Positions 19,301 through 26,815 of a DNA stretch of 64,000 bases are shown here, one piece after another. Under the pieces are notes generated by a model. It was not told where the DNA came from and ran no database searches. It worked only from the letters and a program-made list of their open reading frames with translations. Both the position numbers and the translations under genes were made by a program. The DNA is from Clostridia bacterium (GTDB taxonomy: Bacteria; Bacillota; Clostridia; Oscillospirales; Acutalibacteraceae): the NCBI GenBank assembly GCA_017415515.1, contig JAFQGI010000033.1, positions 1-64,000 of the forward strand. Direction: 5' to 3'. Position 1 is the first letter of the stretch. Each line of letters starts with the position of its first letter.

Positions 19301-20641
19301 GAGATTCTGGCAGGCGACTGGGACTACGTCATCATCGACACCGCCGAGGGCACGGCTATCTTGGATCTGCAGGCCTTTATCTACGCGGTGGATGCCGAGA
19401 CCGATGCCGCCCTGTTCTACAACAACGATCAGGATATGGCTCAGCTCAGCCTGACTGCTACCGTCATCCCCGCCTATACCGCACAGCAAAACCTATGGGG
19501 TACCGATGCGGAGCAGAATGACTACTCCGCTGACTTCGTCACCGCTATGGCGCAGTACGCCGTGATCACCGGCGACAGCCTGGATAAGATCACCCACTAT
19601 CCCGCCGAGGTGGAGAGCGTCTACTACGATATGGCTCGCTCTGTGGCGCACGCCATGTACGCTCCCTACGAGGTGTCCGACCTATCCGAGGTCATCATCA
19701 TCGCCGGTTCCGACTTCCAGCCCTCCGGCGGCAACATCGAGGCCGGTCGCGAGACCGTACGCAACATTCTGGGTGCGATGGCGAACGACGGCTACGGCCT
19801 GTTCGACGGCTTCCTCTCCGGTGGTGACTACTCCACCGGCACCAGCGAGCCTGAGACCTCTGCCGGTCTGGCCGGTCTGGACGCCGAAATCTCCAAGGTT
19901 GTGTACAACAACAAGTTCTACTCTCAGGGCAACCACGATCCCAAGGAAACCGTGGGTATGACCGATCACGGCGCCCATGATCCCTTCGGTGCTCCCTACG
20001 GTCTGTTTGTCATCAACGAAGATAGCTACACCGACCTGGGTGTGGGCGGTGAGGACGTGGCCAAGGAGCTGACCGCCTACTTCAACGAGAAAATTAACGT
20101 TGGCTGGGGCAACAAGCCCATCTTCGTGGTCTGCCACGTTCCGCTGAACTTCTCCATGCGTACCATCAGCGGTCAGAACGCCCGTACCGCTATGCCCATT
20201 GTTGAGGCCCTCAACGAGGCTGGCGAGCAAGGTCTGAACATCCTCTTTCTGTACGGTCATAACCACTCCGGTGGCTACGACAACTACATCGGCGGCGGCT
20301 CTGTCTACCTGAAGAAGGGCGACACCATGCTGGTGCCCGATTACGACAACCATCTGATCCCCGCAGAGGTGACCCTGAACTTCACCTACATGACCGCCGG
20401 CTACATCGGCTACTACGGCACCACCGTAAACGGTGCTGACGGCGCCCTGACCATGACCATGTTCCGCATCCGGAAGGACGGTTCTGTCATCGTCGGCCGT
20501 TATGACGCCAACGGCATCCACAATCTGAAGAGCGCCGGTGCTAAGAACACCGACAAGGGCGACATTATGGAGCCTAACACCACCGTATACGAGTCCTGGC
20601 GTGTGGTTACCGCCACCGACGACCGCAAGTACGAAGAGTAA
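16322..20641 (+). CDS. Giant secreted CBM(x5)-domain X-metallophosphoesterase protein with degenerate SGNH domain
   Basis: The last array member, 1439 aa. Signal peptide 1-31; CBM4/9-like modules at about 36-180, 198-335, 335-475, 482-615 and 626-765, each opening with an NG(D/N)FE(T/S)G block; domain X at 775-920; an SGNH remnant at 925-1105; a metallophosphoesterase at 1127-1360 with SDFQ (Asp1131), GNHD, CHVPLN and GHNH. In the SGNH region the GNSFS block reads GNENT, so Glu937 stands in place of the serine, and the C-terminal DGYHL motif is missing. The domain has the right size and surrounding strands but not the catalytic residues, so it may be structural or a binding domain. AAAGGAGG lies 7 nt before the ATG. 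Confidence 0.88.
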   Translation: MQTQLHKALAVLLTLTMLCTLLPLSTLSVAAADVEMLVNGNFETGNANGWTLDSGSSVTSSDKHGGSYAMKTTATSTKYQSMFYQLFDVMPNTDYTLTYWYKYDGTGSGPAIYVLIKDAGRDVTLNDSNSRRDGLTSGSWVKDTLTFNTGSNEQVTINFANRVAGLGGTFYFDDISVIGPEVVVPDEPENPAPEVKDNLVDNGNFETGDTSGWEKHQSTAVTADAAYTGYYGIKLGGNGGWGGMLNQSVPVEAGVSYKVSMWVKTISNGVNIQIKDGGENGAKLGSEWFTATEWTYKTWTVSPITNSLFLNFCGGGNGIAETVYVDDIVITKAPLIENGDFETGDKTGWSCNSGTSAIVTDAHSGSYALQLTNPSQWGEAAIRTIGVKPNTQYEVSWWSKRVDGTGAFNLIVCQTVSPWANFERLSGENWMNKSADKGWVQNTCVYNSGDNTQMLLKFTSEAANAGTILIDDVVVEELKDPSFDGYIYNGDFETGKSSGWNMLQQSEINQSAACNGQYGLHLQGNGGWGGMANQVITTVPGESYTLFTYVKTNAAGTNIQIKDKGTDAKLASTWYNKTDWRLVTLNFIATSTSTDIAFSGGGTGVAENVYVDDIFMVPTRPMNTDGYIFNGDFESGSLTGWTTHQQSVLSNKAAYEGGAGIIMKGTGWGGTANQTFKVDMGNTYKLSFWYKPISNGINVQVLNAADNSKITSQYISTSDASDWKLFEKTFNVGYCEKVTLNFCGSGSSTADEMYIDNISIVNMDGEENVRNQLTQNTGVSVRDAADDIRGLAFRFELNASGVQVTGGNVFVPNSGKLNLYKNRVAEGTLVRAGAVVTNDATIGQSFADFTLNHVNGGNTIDVPAQYLLSLDEGSMGYAVRVINIPDAHTSTEIYARPYYVYNVGGEEMVVYGKLSHVNYDGITGAHKSVNILTIGNENTDADEMLAPILESADYDNVVLGSLYNNGSLDFGANYTYERYQYGDWTTTKNVSATEILAGDWDYVIIDTAEGTAILDLQAFIYAVDAETDAALFYNNDQDMAQLSLTATVIPAYTAQQNLWGTDAEQNDYSADFVTAMAQYAVITGDSLDKITHYPAEVESVYYDMARSVAHAMYAPYEVSDLSEVIIIAGSDFQPSGGNIEAGRETVRNILGAMANDGYGLFDGFLSGGDYSTGTSEPETSAGLAGLDAEISKVVYNNKFYSQGNHDPKETVGMTDHGAHDPFGAPYGLFVINEDSYTDLGVGGEDVAKELTAYFNEKINVGWGNKPIFVVCHVPLNFSMRTISGQNARTAMPIVEALNEAGEQGLNILFLYGHNHSGGYDNYIGGGSVYLKKGDTMLVPDYDNHLIPAEVTLNFTYMTAGYIGYYGTTVNGADGALTMTMFRIRKDGSVIVGRYDANGIHNLKSAGAKNTDKGDIMEPNTTVYESWRVVTATDDRKYEE

Positions 20642-20658
20642 AGTGATTCTGCTTTACA

Positions 20659-20690
20659 GAAGCCCGTGGCGATGCCACGGGCTTCTTCTT
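20659..20690 (+). terminator. Rho-independent terminator
   Basis: A 12-bp stem GAAGCCCGTGGC / GCCACGGGCTTC with a GAT loop and TTCTT behind it. Confidence 0.88.
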
Positions 20691-20743
20691 GTGCCTTTTC
20701 CTATATAATCATAATATTTTAATATTTTTAGTATAAAAAACTC

Positions 20744-20772
20744 TTGATTTTCATTGTTTTTCGGTATATAAT
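20744..20772 (+). promoter_or_regulatory. Sigma-A promoter of the AraC gene
   Basis: TTGATT, a 17-nt spacer and TATAAT. It rules out translation starts before about 20780 and supports the ATG at 20822. Confidence 0.7.
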
Positions 20773-20821
20773 GGGGTTTGTATGTATTTTGACCTTTTTA
20801 TGGATGTCTATGGAGGCTTTT

Positions 20822-21748
20822 ATGGAAAAAACCAACTTCCCTGCCTTGTTTTTGATGGCTGACCGCAGCTATATGTATCACATGCAGTCACCTTTCTTCC
20901 TCGCCATCGACGAACGCATCGTGGATGACAAATGGGAAAGCCGTGAACTGCATTGGCACGACTATTTTGAAATTGAGATCATCCTCAGCGGCTCCGGTGT
21001 CCATCAGTATAACGGTGTGAGCCGCCCCCTGTCGGAGGGCAGCGCGTATCTGCTGACTCCGATGGATATCCACGCCCTTATTCCCGACCCGGGAACGGAC
21101 TTTCATTTGGTCCATCTGCGCTTTGACGAAAAGGCCATCACGCAGGAGGTCCGCGACCTGCTGTTGCAACACAAACTGGCCCATTCCGTGCGGTTGGAGG
21201 GTGCCGAATTTGAGCGATTGCTGACTCAGCTTACCGAGCTGTTGCATTGCTTCGAGACCGATGGCCCTGTGCAAAGCCTCAGCGTTCAGTTGATGCTCTC
21301 CTATCTCTGCCTGCACATCGTTCGCGAAAGCCAGCAGACTGAGCAGCGTTTCCCCTCTTATAACACCACCAATCCCGTGGTGCATCAAACGTTGCAATAC
21401 ATCCTCTATAACTTCCGCAAAAAGATTACAATGCAGGAATTGGGTGACCGCGCCCACATCTCCCCCAACCACCTTGCCCTGCTGTTTAAGCAGGCTACCG
21501 GCACAACCTGTATCCAACTCATCGCCGATCTGCGCCTGCAATATGCCCTCAAGCTGTTGGAAAATCCCAACCTCAGCATTGAGACCATTTCTGAGCAAGC
21601 AGGCTTTTCCGCCACCTCCTATTTCATTTCGGTGTTCCGCAAACAATACGGCGTCACCCCCAAGGAATACCAAAATCAAATTAAAAAACAGCGTGGCACT
21701 ATGAGCACCGCCACCCAAATCACCGATAACTACGATTTGGTTCATTAA
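20822..21748 (+). CDS. AraC-family transcriptional regulator
   Basis: A 308-aa cytosolic regulator. The N-terminal half is a cupin-like sensor (ELHWHDYFEIEIILSGSG, then a SEGSAYLLTP block). The last 100 residues are the AraC double helix-turn-helix (ITMQELGDRAHISPNHLALL, SIETISEQAGFSATSYFISV, GVTPKEY). The frame extends to 20744, but that region contains the promoter; GGAGG 5 nt before the ATG at 20822 fixes the start. It lies directly after the CBM/SGNH array and before the convergent CBM gene, so it is a candidate activator of the array, of the glycosidase pairs, or of both. The inducer is unknown. It is not closely similar to the AraC protein at 5842-6699. Confidence 0.88.
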   Translation: MEKTNFPALFLMADRSYMYHMQSPFFLAIDERIVDDKWESRELHWHDYFEIEIILSGSGVHQYNGVSRPLSEGSAYLLTPMDIHALIPDPGTDFHLVHLRFDEKAITQEVRDLLLQHKLAHSVRLEGAEFERLLTQLTELLHCFETDGPVQSLSVQLMLSYLCLHIVRESQQTEQRFPSYNTTNPVVHQTLQYILYNFRKKITMQELGDRAHISPNHLALLFKQATGTTCIQLIADLRLQYALKLLENPNLSIETISEQAGFSATSYFISVFRKQYGVTPKEYQNQIKKQRGTMSTATQITDNYDLVH

Positions 21749-21751
21749 ACC

Positions 21752-21787
21752 AAAAGCGCCCCCTGACGCTGTCAGGGGGCGCTTTTT
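21752..21787 (+). terminator. Rho-independent terminator
   Basis: A 16-bp stem AAAAGCGCCCCCTGAC and its complement with a GCT loop, ending in TTTTTT. It terminates the AraC gene. Confidence 0.92.
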
Positions 21788-21807
21788 TCGATCCCAGGAA
21801 AAAAGGG

Positions 21808-21842
21808 AAGGCGCCACGGCCTTACGACCGTGGCGCCTTTTT
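21808..21842 (-). terminator. Rho-independent terminator (convergent side)
   Basis: A 12-bp stem AAGGCGCCACGG / CCGTGGCGCCTT with an 8-nt loop. On the minus strand it is followed by CCCTTTTTT, ending the CBM-protein operon; on the plus strand by TTT. Confidence 0.8.
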
Positions 21843-21862
21843 ATTGGAATAATTTAGGAGGA

Positions 21863-24800
21863 TTATTCCTCGTCCTCTTTCTTGCGGCGCAGCTTAAAGG
21901 CCACAGCAGCAGAAGAGGGAACCAAAGCCACCGCCAACACGATGCCTGCAACGGAAACGCCGGTGACAGGGCTATCGGGATCGGCAGGAACATCGGGGGT
22001 CACGCCCTCAGGCAGGTGAGGATCGTCCTCGCCACCCAGGGTGTAGGGAGGCTTGACGTACTCGTCGTCACCGCCATCGATGCGGTTGGCGCTCTCATAG
22101 AAGCGCATGTTATCGATGAGGGCAATGCCGCCGCCATCGACGATGGAGATACCAATGCGATCAAACTCGCCGGTGTTGAACTTAACCGCAACGTGGTTCC
22201 ACTCGGTGCCGGCAGTATACTGATCGAAGTCAATGGTCAGGAACTCGAAGCAGTCGCGCTTCTTGCCATCCAGCAGGTTCAAGCTACCGCCGCCGGTCAA
22301 GACCACACGGAAGTCCACAGAGAAGTAGTAATCGGTGTGGGGCTTGACCTCCAGCCACTTGATGGTGTTGGTGTAGCAAGATTTCTCATCGCCGGCATAC
22401 TTCATGGAAGTGCCGTACTCATACTTGCTCTCAGAGAAGGTGAGGAAGCCGTTCTTGTAGCCCTCAGCAGAGGCCCAGAACTCCTCGCTGGCAGCGCTGT
22501 CCATGGTAGCGCCGGCAATCAGGTTGTCCTCGTCGGCACAGGTGCCGGCCTCTTCCTTCAGCTGGGTAGAACCGATGATGTAGCTGTTCTGGCGAGCATC
22601 GGAATACTTAATGCCGTTATCCACGGTGTACAGTGCGATACCGTCAATCCACATCTGGGACTCAGCACCGGCAAAGCCGATACCGATCTTGGTGTTGACG
22701 CCGGAATTGAACTGCACAGCGCGCAGGTGCCACTCGTTATCCCAAGCGGTGGGAACGATCTGGCGGTTCTTGTTGGAGAACTTAGCATCCTGATAGACAC
22801 AGAAGTTATCCTTCCAATCGGTCACGCCGAAGGTGGCGTTGAAACGGTTGGTATCCGAGATGAAGGCACCCTTCACCCAAGCGGAGAAGACATAATCAGT
22901 CTCAGGCTCTACATCCAGATAGAAGATAACCTTGTTGCTCTCCTTCACAGCGGAGGTGTTGAAGAACAGGGACTTGTTGCCCTCGGGAGCGGTCTCGTCG
23001 TCAACGACATACAGAGAGTCGCTGATGACAGACTGCCACTGGCCGCCCTCGGCATCCTCGAAGCTGCCGTTGACGATCATGTTGGCCTCGGGAGAAGCAG
23101 GACGGTTGATCGCAGTACCGAAGGAATCCAGATTCATGGGACCCTCCGTGGGGGGAGCGTCGGGTTCGGGCTCTGCGGGCTCTTCGCCCTTCTTGTAGAT
23201 CTGCACGTTATCCACGATAACGGTACCATTACCGTTCTCATTAGAGATGATCAACACGCAAACCTTAGTCTCCTCGCCGGAATTGAAGGGGATCTCCTGA
23301 CGAATCCAGCTGTTGGACATGTCGTTCTCCACCTTGAAGTCAGCGATGTTGGCGGAGTCGTTACCGGTCTTCACAACCAGATTGATGTTGATGGGGTTCT
23401 TCACATAGGCAATCAGAGTGTAGTCGGTGTTGGGCTCCACGGGGATGCCATCCTGGCGAATCTGATTCCAAGCGCCGGGGCCCTCGAAGTTCAGAGCGTA
23501 CTGGCTCTTGTCATGACCGGGAGTCTCGAAGGAGTAGATGCAGGAATCCCACAGGTTCTTCCAGCTGGTCAGATCACCGGTCTCGAAGCCGGCATTCTTG
23601 ATGGGATAGGTGTCCTCCACGGGAGGAGTCTCGCCCTTCTTAACAACCACGATCTCGTCGAGATAGATATCAGCAGCAATGTTGTTACCGCCGCCGCAGA
23701 AGTTCAGGGTCATGGTGTCGGAGTTGGCAACCACAACAACCTTGCGCTCCGTCCAACCGGAGATCTCACCGGCGGTCATCCAGGTGTTGTCGCTCTCTTC
23801 CTCAATCTTGTCAGCACCCTTGATCTGCAGGTTGACGCCACCGGTGTTGGGGCAGACCCACAGAGTGATGATGTAGGTCTCGCCGTTCTCAACCTTGACG
23901 TCCTGATTCAACAGGCCGCCCCAGCCACCGTCACCGATCAGGTTAGCACCGTACTCGCCCTTATAGGCAGCGTCGGCGTTGATCACGGTGGACTGCCACT
24001 TCTCCCAACCGGTGTTGTCACCGGTCTCGAAGTCGCCGTTGACGACCAAACCATTGGTAGAGGGCTGATCGGGCTCAGAGCCGCCGTCGGCCTTCTCCAC
24101 GGTGATGTAGTCGAACCAGATCTTCTCACCCTCAGAACCATAGCCGGCGTACTGGATCAACAGCCACAAGGAGGTGTTGTCGCCGGAGTTCAGGGTGTAG
24201 GAATACTCTTTCCAAGAGGTGGACAGAGCAGCGGTCTCCTGGCAGATGTCGCCGCTCCAGTCGGCCTTGTGGAACTTGATCCAAACGGTCTTGCCCAACT
24301 GGCTCTTGGCACGGAAGGAAACCTTATAATCGGTGTTGGCCTCGACCTCGAGACCGGTGTAGATGTTACCCCAATCCTTGTTCACGTCGAACAGCAGCTC
24401 GCCGTCGGCAACAGAGATGTTGCTAGAGGACAGGATGCCGTCAAACTCGTCGGTGTCAAAGGTGGCGTTCAGCAAGGTGTCACCGACAACGGGGACGTCA
24501 GGCTCCTCAGGCTGCTCATCGGAGGTGACAACGATGTTATCGACATAGAAGTCGGTGCCAGCGTGGTTCACAAACAGCAGAGAAGCAAAGTCGCGAGCCA
24601 GATCCTCGTTCTTAAAGGTGTAGGTGTAGGTGGTCCAGGAACCGGTGGAAGCATCGTGGATATACTCCGTCAGGATGTTGACACCCTTGTTGGGGTTATC
24701 CTCGTAGCAGTTCTTAACCTGGAAGTTGATCTCGCCCTTGTTGATCATCTTGATGTCGAAGGAGATGGTGTAGGTAACACCCTTCTTCAGCGCGATCACG

Positions 24801-26797
24801 GGAGAGGTCAGGATCTCCTCATAAGCATTGCCTTCCAGCTTCATGGCGCCGTCGACAATACCGGAGGTACCCTTGGTAGCCAGAGTCCAATCGTCGGACA
24901 GAGCATCCTCGAAATCCTCAGACAACAGGCCGTCGGCAGGAACGTCGGGCTGATCGGGCTCAGAGCCGCCGGCCTTCTCCATCACGATGTTGTCGAACAT
25001 ACCGTACTGGCTGTCGCCCTCGCCGCCCATCAGAGAGAAGATGATGGAGGTGAAGGAGCCAGAGTTGAACTCCACGACAAACTTAGTCCACTCATCGCCG
25101 GCGTTCACGCCAACGTTGGCAATGTCAGTGGTGTCGCCGCCGTCCTTGACCAGCAGGCACATATTGGACGCGTTCTTGACCCAGGCGGTGATCTTATAGT
25201 CGGTGTTGGCCTCGACAGCAATGCCGGTCTGACGGACATGGTTCCAGGTCTTGGAAACCACATTCAGAGCGTATTTGCTGTCCTTGCCGCCCTCGACAAC
25301 CTCAACCTTGGGGCAGGAACCCCACAGGTTATCCCAGGGAGCGACGTCACCGGTCTCGAAATCGCCGTTGATGAGATAGCCGTCGTTGGAAGGCTCCGCA
25401 GGAGCGTCGCCGCCATCCAGGCAGATCAGAGAGAAGTTATCAACATACAAATCCTCGGGAGCGCTGCCGCTACCGCAGAAGTTGATAAACACGGAACCGT
25501 CGGTGGCGGTAAAGGTCCACTCCACCAGCTTATCCTTGTTGTTGGCGTCAAACCAACCACCGGCACCCTCGATAGAAGCGCCGGCACCGTTCTTAACCTG
25601 AACGTTGGCACCCATAGCGTTGACGTTGATCCAGAAAGACAGCTTATACTGCTTGCCGGCCTCAACAGCCACAGTCTGGTTCAGCATACCGCCCCAGCCA
25701 CCGTTACCAACCAGGTGTGCGCCATAGGCGCCATCCTTAGCGGCATCAGCGATGATCTCGGTAGACTGCCAGATCTCCCAACCGGTGTTGTCGCCGGTCT
25801 CGAAGTCGCCGTTGACGATCAGGTTGTCCTCGGCAGGCTGCTCGGGCTCATCGGCATCCAAGCAAACCAGAGAGAAGTTATCAACATAAGCATCCTCGGG
25901 AGCGGAGCCGCTACCGCAGAAGTTGATCAGAACCTTGTCATCGGTGGCGGTGAAGGTCCACTCCACCAGCTTATCCTTGTTGTTGGCGTCAAACCAACCA
26001 CCGGCGCCCTCAATGGCGGCACCGGCGCCGTTCTTCACCTGGAGATTCACACCGGTAGCATTGACGTTGATCCAGAAGGAGAGTTTATACTCCTTGCCGG
26101 CCTCAACAGCCACGGTCTGGTTCAGCATGCCGCCCCAGCCGCCGTTACCAACCAAGTGAGCGCCGAAAGCGCCGTCCTTAGCAGCATCCGCTTCGATGAC
26201 GGTGGACTGCCAGATCTCCCAACCGGTGTTGTCACCGGTCTCGAAGTCACCGTTGACAATCAGATTGTCGGAAGCGGGAACCTCGGGCTCAGAGCCGCCA
26301 GCCTTCTTAACCAGAGAAATGTTATCCAACCAGATCTCCTGACCATCGCTGGCGGGATGGCCGGACTGGAAGAACATCATAAAGGCGGTGTAATTACCGG
26401 AGTTGAAATCCCAAGTGAAGGTCTGCCACTCGGCGCCGAACTCCATCGCTTTCTCCACAACGGTGCCGGACCAGTCGGTCTTGTTCATCTTGGGGGTGAT
26501 ACCGCCGCCGTTGATGGACTTGCCATCAAAGGTCAGGGTGTAATCGGTGTTGGCCTCCACATTGACGTTATAGCCAATGAAGCCCCAATCTTCGCCATAG
26601 ATGGCGTGCAGAGTGCCGTTATCGGCCTCCACCTTAGAGCCACCGGAAGCGTACCAACCGTCAATGCCGGCAGAGAAATCGCCGTTGGCAATCAGGTTGG
26701 CGTCCTCAGCGACAGCGGAGAACAGAGTGCCCAGGGGGAGCACCGCACAGAAAATCGCCAAAGTGGCCAAAATGGCCAGCATTTTACGCATAGTCAT
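21863..26797 (-). CDS. Giant secreted ten-module CBM protein with PxTG-like wall anchor
   Basis: A 1644-aa surface protein with no recognisable enzyme domain. A signal peptide (about 1-31, ending SAVAED) is followed by ten beta-sandwich modules of the CBM4/9 (CenC-like) type, most opening with an NGDFETG block and joined by short Asp/Glu/Pro linkers. Modules 2 and 3 are almost identical. Modules 9 and 10, with their preceding NRP-containing linker, resemble a pair in the protein encoded at 31824-34070. The C-terminus has SPVTG, a hydrophobic stretch of about 20 residues and RRKKEDEE, the layout of a sortase-type wall-sorting signal with a variant motif; a plain membrane anchor is the alternative. 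AAAGGAGG lies about 8 nt before the ATG. It starts 18 nt after the glycosidase-like gene and is surely cotranscribed with it. Likely role: holding polysaccharide at the cell surface (inference). Confidence 0.88.
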   Translation of the reverse strand: MTMRKMLAILATLAIFCAVLPLGTLFSAVAEDANLIANGDFSAGIDGWYASGGSKVEADNGTLHAIYGEDWGFIGYNVNVEANTDYTLTFDGKSINGGGITPKMNKTDWSGTVVEKAMEFGAEWQTFTWDFNSGNYTAFMMFFQSGHPASDGQEIWLDNISLVKKAGGSEPEVPASDNLIVNGDFETGDNTGWEIWQSTVIEADAAKDGAFGAHLVGNGGWGGMLNQTVAVEAGKEYKLSFWINVNATGVNLQVKNGAGAAIEGAGGWFDANNKDKLVEWTFTATDDKVLINFCGSGSAPEDAYVDNFSLVCLDADEPEQPAEDNLIVNGDFETGDNTGWEIWQSTEIIADAAKDGAYGAHLVGNGGWGGMLNQTVAVEAGKQYKLSFWINVNAMGANVQVKNGAGASIEGAGGWFDANNKDKLVEWTFTATDGSVFINFCGSGSAPEDLYVDNFSLICLDGGDAPAEPSNDGYLINGDFETGDVAPWDNLWGSCPKVEVVEGGKDSKYALNVVSKTWNHVRQTGIAVEANTDYKITAWVKNASNMCLLVKDGGDTTDIANVGVNAGDEWTKFVVEFNSGSFTSIIFSLMGGEGDSQYGMFDNIVMEKAGGSEPDQPDVPADGLLSEDFEDALSDDWTLATKGTSGIVDGAMKLEGNAYEEILTSPVIALKKGVTYTISFDIKMINKGEINFQVKNCYEDNPNKGVNILTEYIHDASTGSWTTYTYTFKNEDLARDFASLLFVNHAGTDFYVDNIVVTSDEQPEEPDVPVVGDTLLNATFDTDEFDGILSSSNISVADGELLFDVNKDWGNIYTGLEVEANTDYKVSFRAKSQLGKTVWIKFHKADWSGDICQETAALSTSWKEYSYTLNSGDNTSLWLLIQYAGYGSEGEKIWFDYITVEKADGGSEPDQPSTNGLVVNGDFETGDNTGWEKWQSTVINADAAYKGEYGANLIGDGGWGGLLNQDVKVENGETYIITLWVCPNTGGVNLQIKGADKIEEESDNTWMTAGEISGWTERKVVVVANSDTMTLNFCGGGNNIAADIYLDEIVVVKKGETPPVEDTYPIKNAGFETGDLTSWKNLWDSCIYSFETPGHDKSQYALNFEGPGAWNQIRQDGIPVEPNTDYTLIAYVKNPININLVVKTGNDSANIADFKVENDMSNSWIRQEIPFNSGEETKVCVLIISNENGNGTVIVDNVQIYKKGEEPAEPEPDAPPTEGPMNLDSFGTAINRPASPEANMIVNGSFEDAEGGQWQSVISDSLYVVDDETAPEGNKSLFFNTSAVKESNKVIFYLDVEPETDYVFSAWVKGAFISDTNRFNATFGVTDWKDNFCVYQDAKFSNKNRQIVPTAWDNEWHLRAVQFNSGVNTKIGIGFAGAESQMWIDGIALYTVDNGIKYSDARQNSYIIGSTQLKEEAGTCADEDNLIAGATMDSAASEEFWASAEGYKNGFLTFSESKYEYGTSMKYAGDEKSCYTNTIKWLEVKPHTDYYFSVDFRVVLTGGGSLNLLDGKKRDCFEFLTIDFDQYTAGTEWNHVAVKFNTGEFDRIGISIVDGGGIALIDNMRFYESANRIDGGDDEYVKPPYTLGGEDDPHLPEGVTPDVPADPDSPVTGVSVAGIVLAVALVPSSAAVAFKLRRKKEDEE
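25424..26270 (-). repeat. Intragenic direct repeat: two near-identical CBM module copies
   Basis: Two adjacent stretches of about 410 bp (roughly 25860-26268 and 25434-25830) encode modules 2 and 3 of the ten-CBM protein. The proteins match almost residue for residue, including the DNLIVNGDFETG opening and FNFCGSG-type ends, which points to recent in-frame tandem duplication. Confidence 0.85.
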
Positions 26798-26815
26798 AGT
26801 CTTGCTCCTCCTTTC

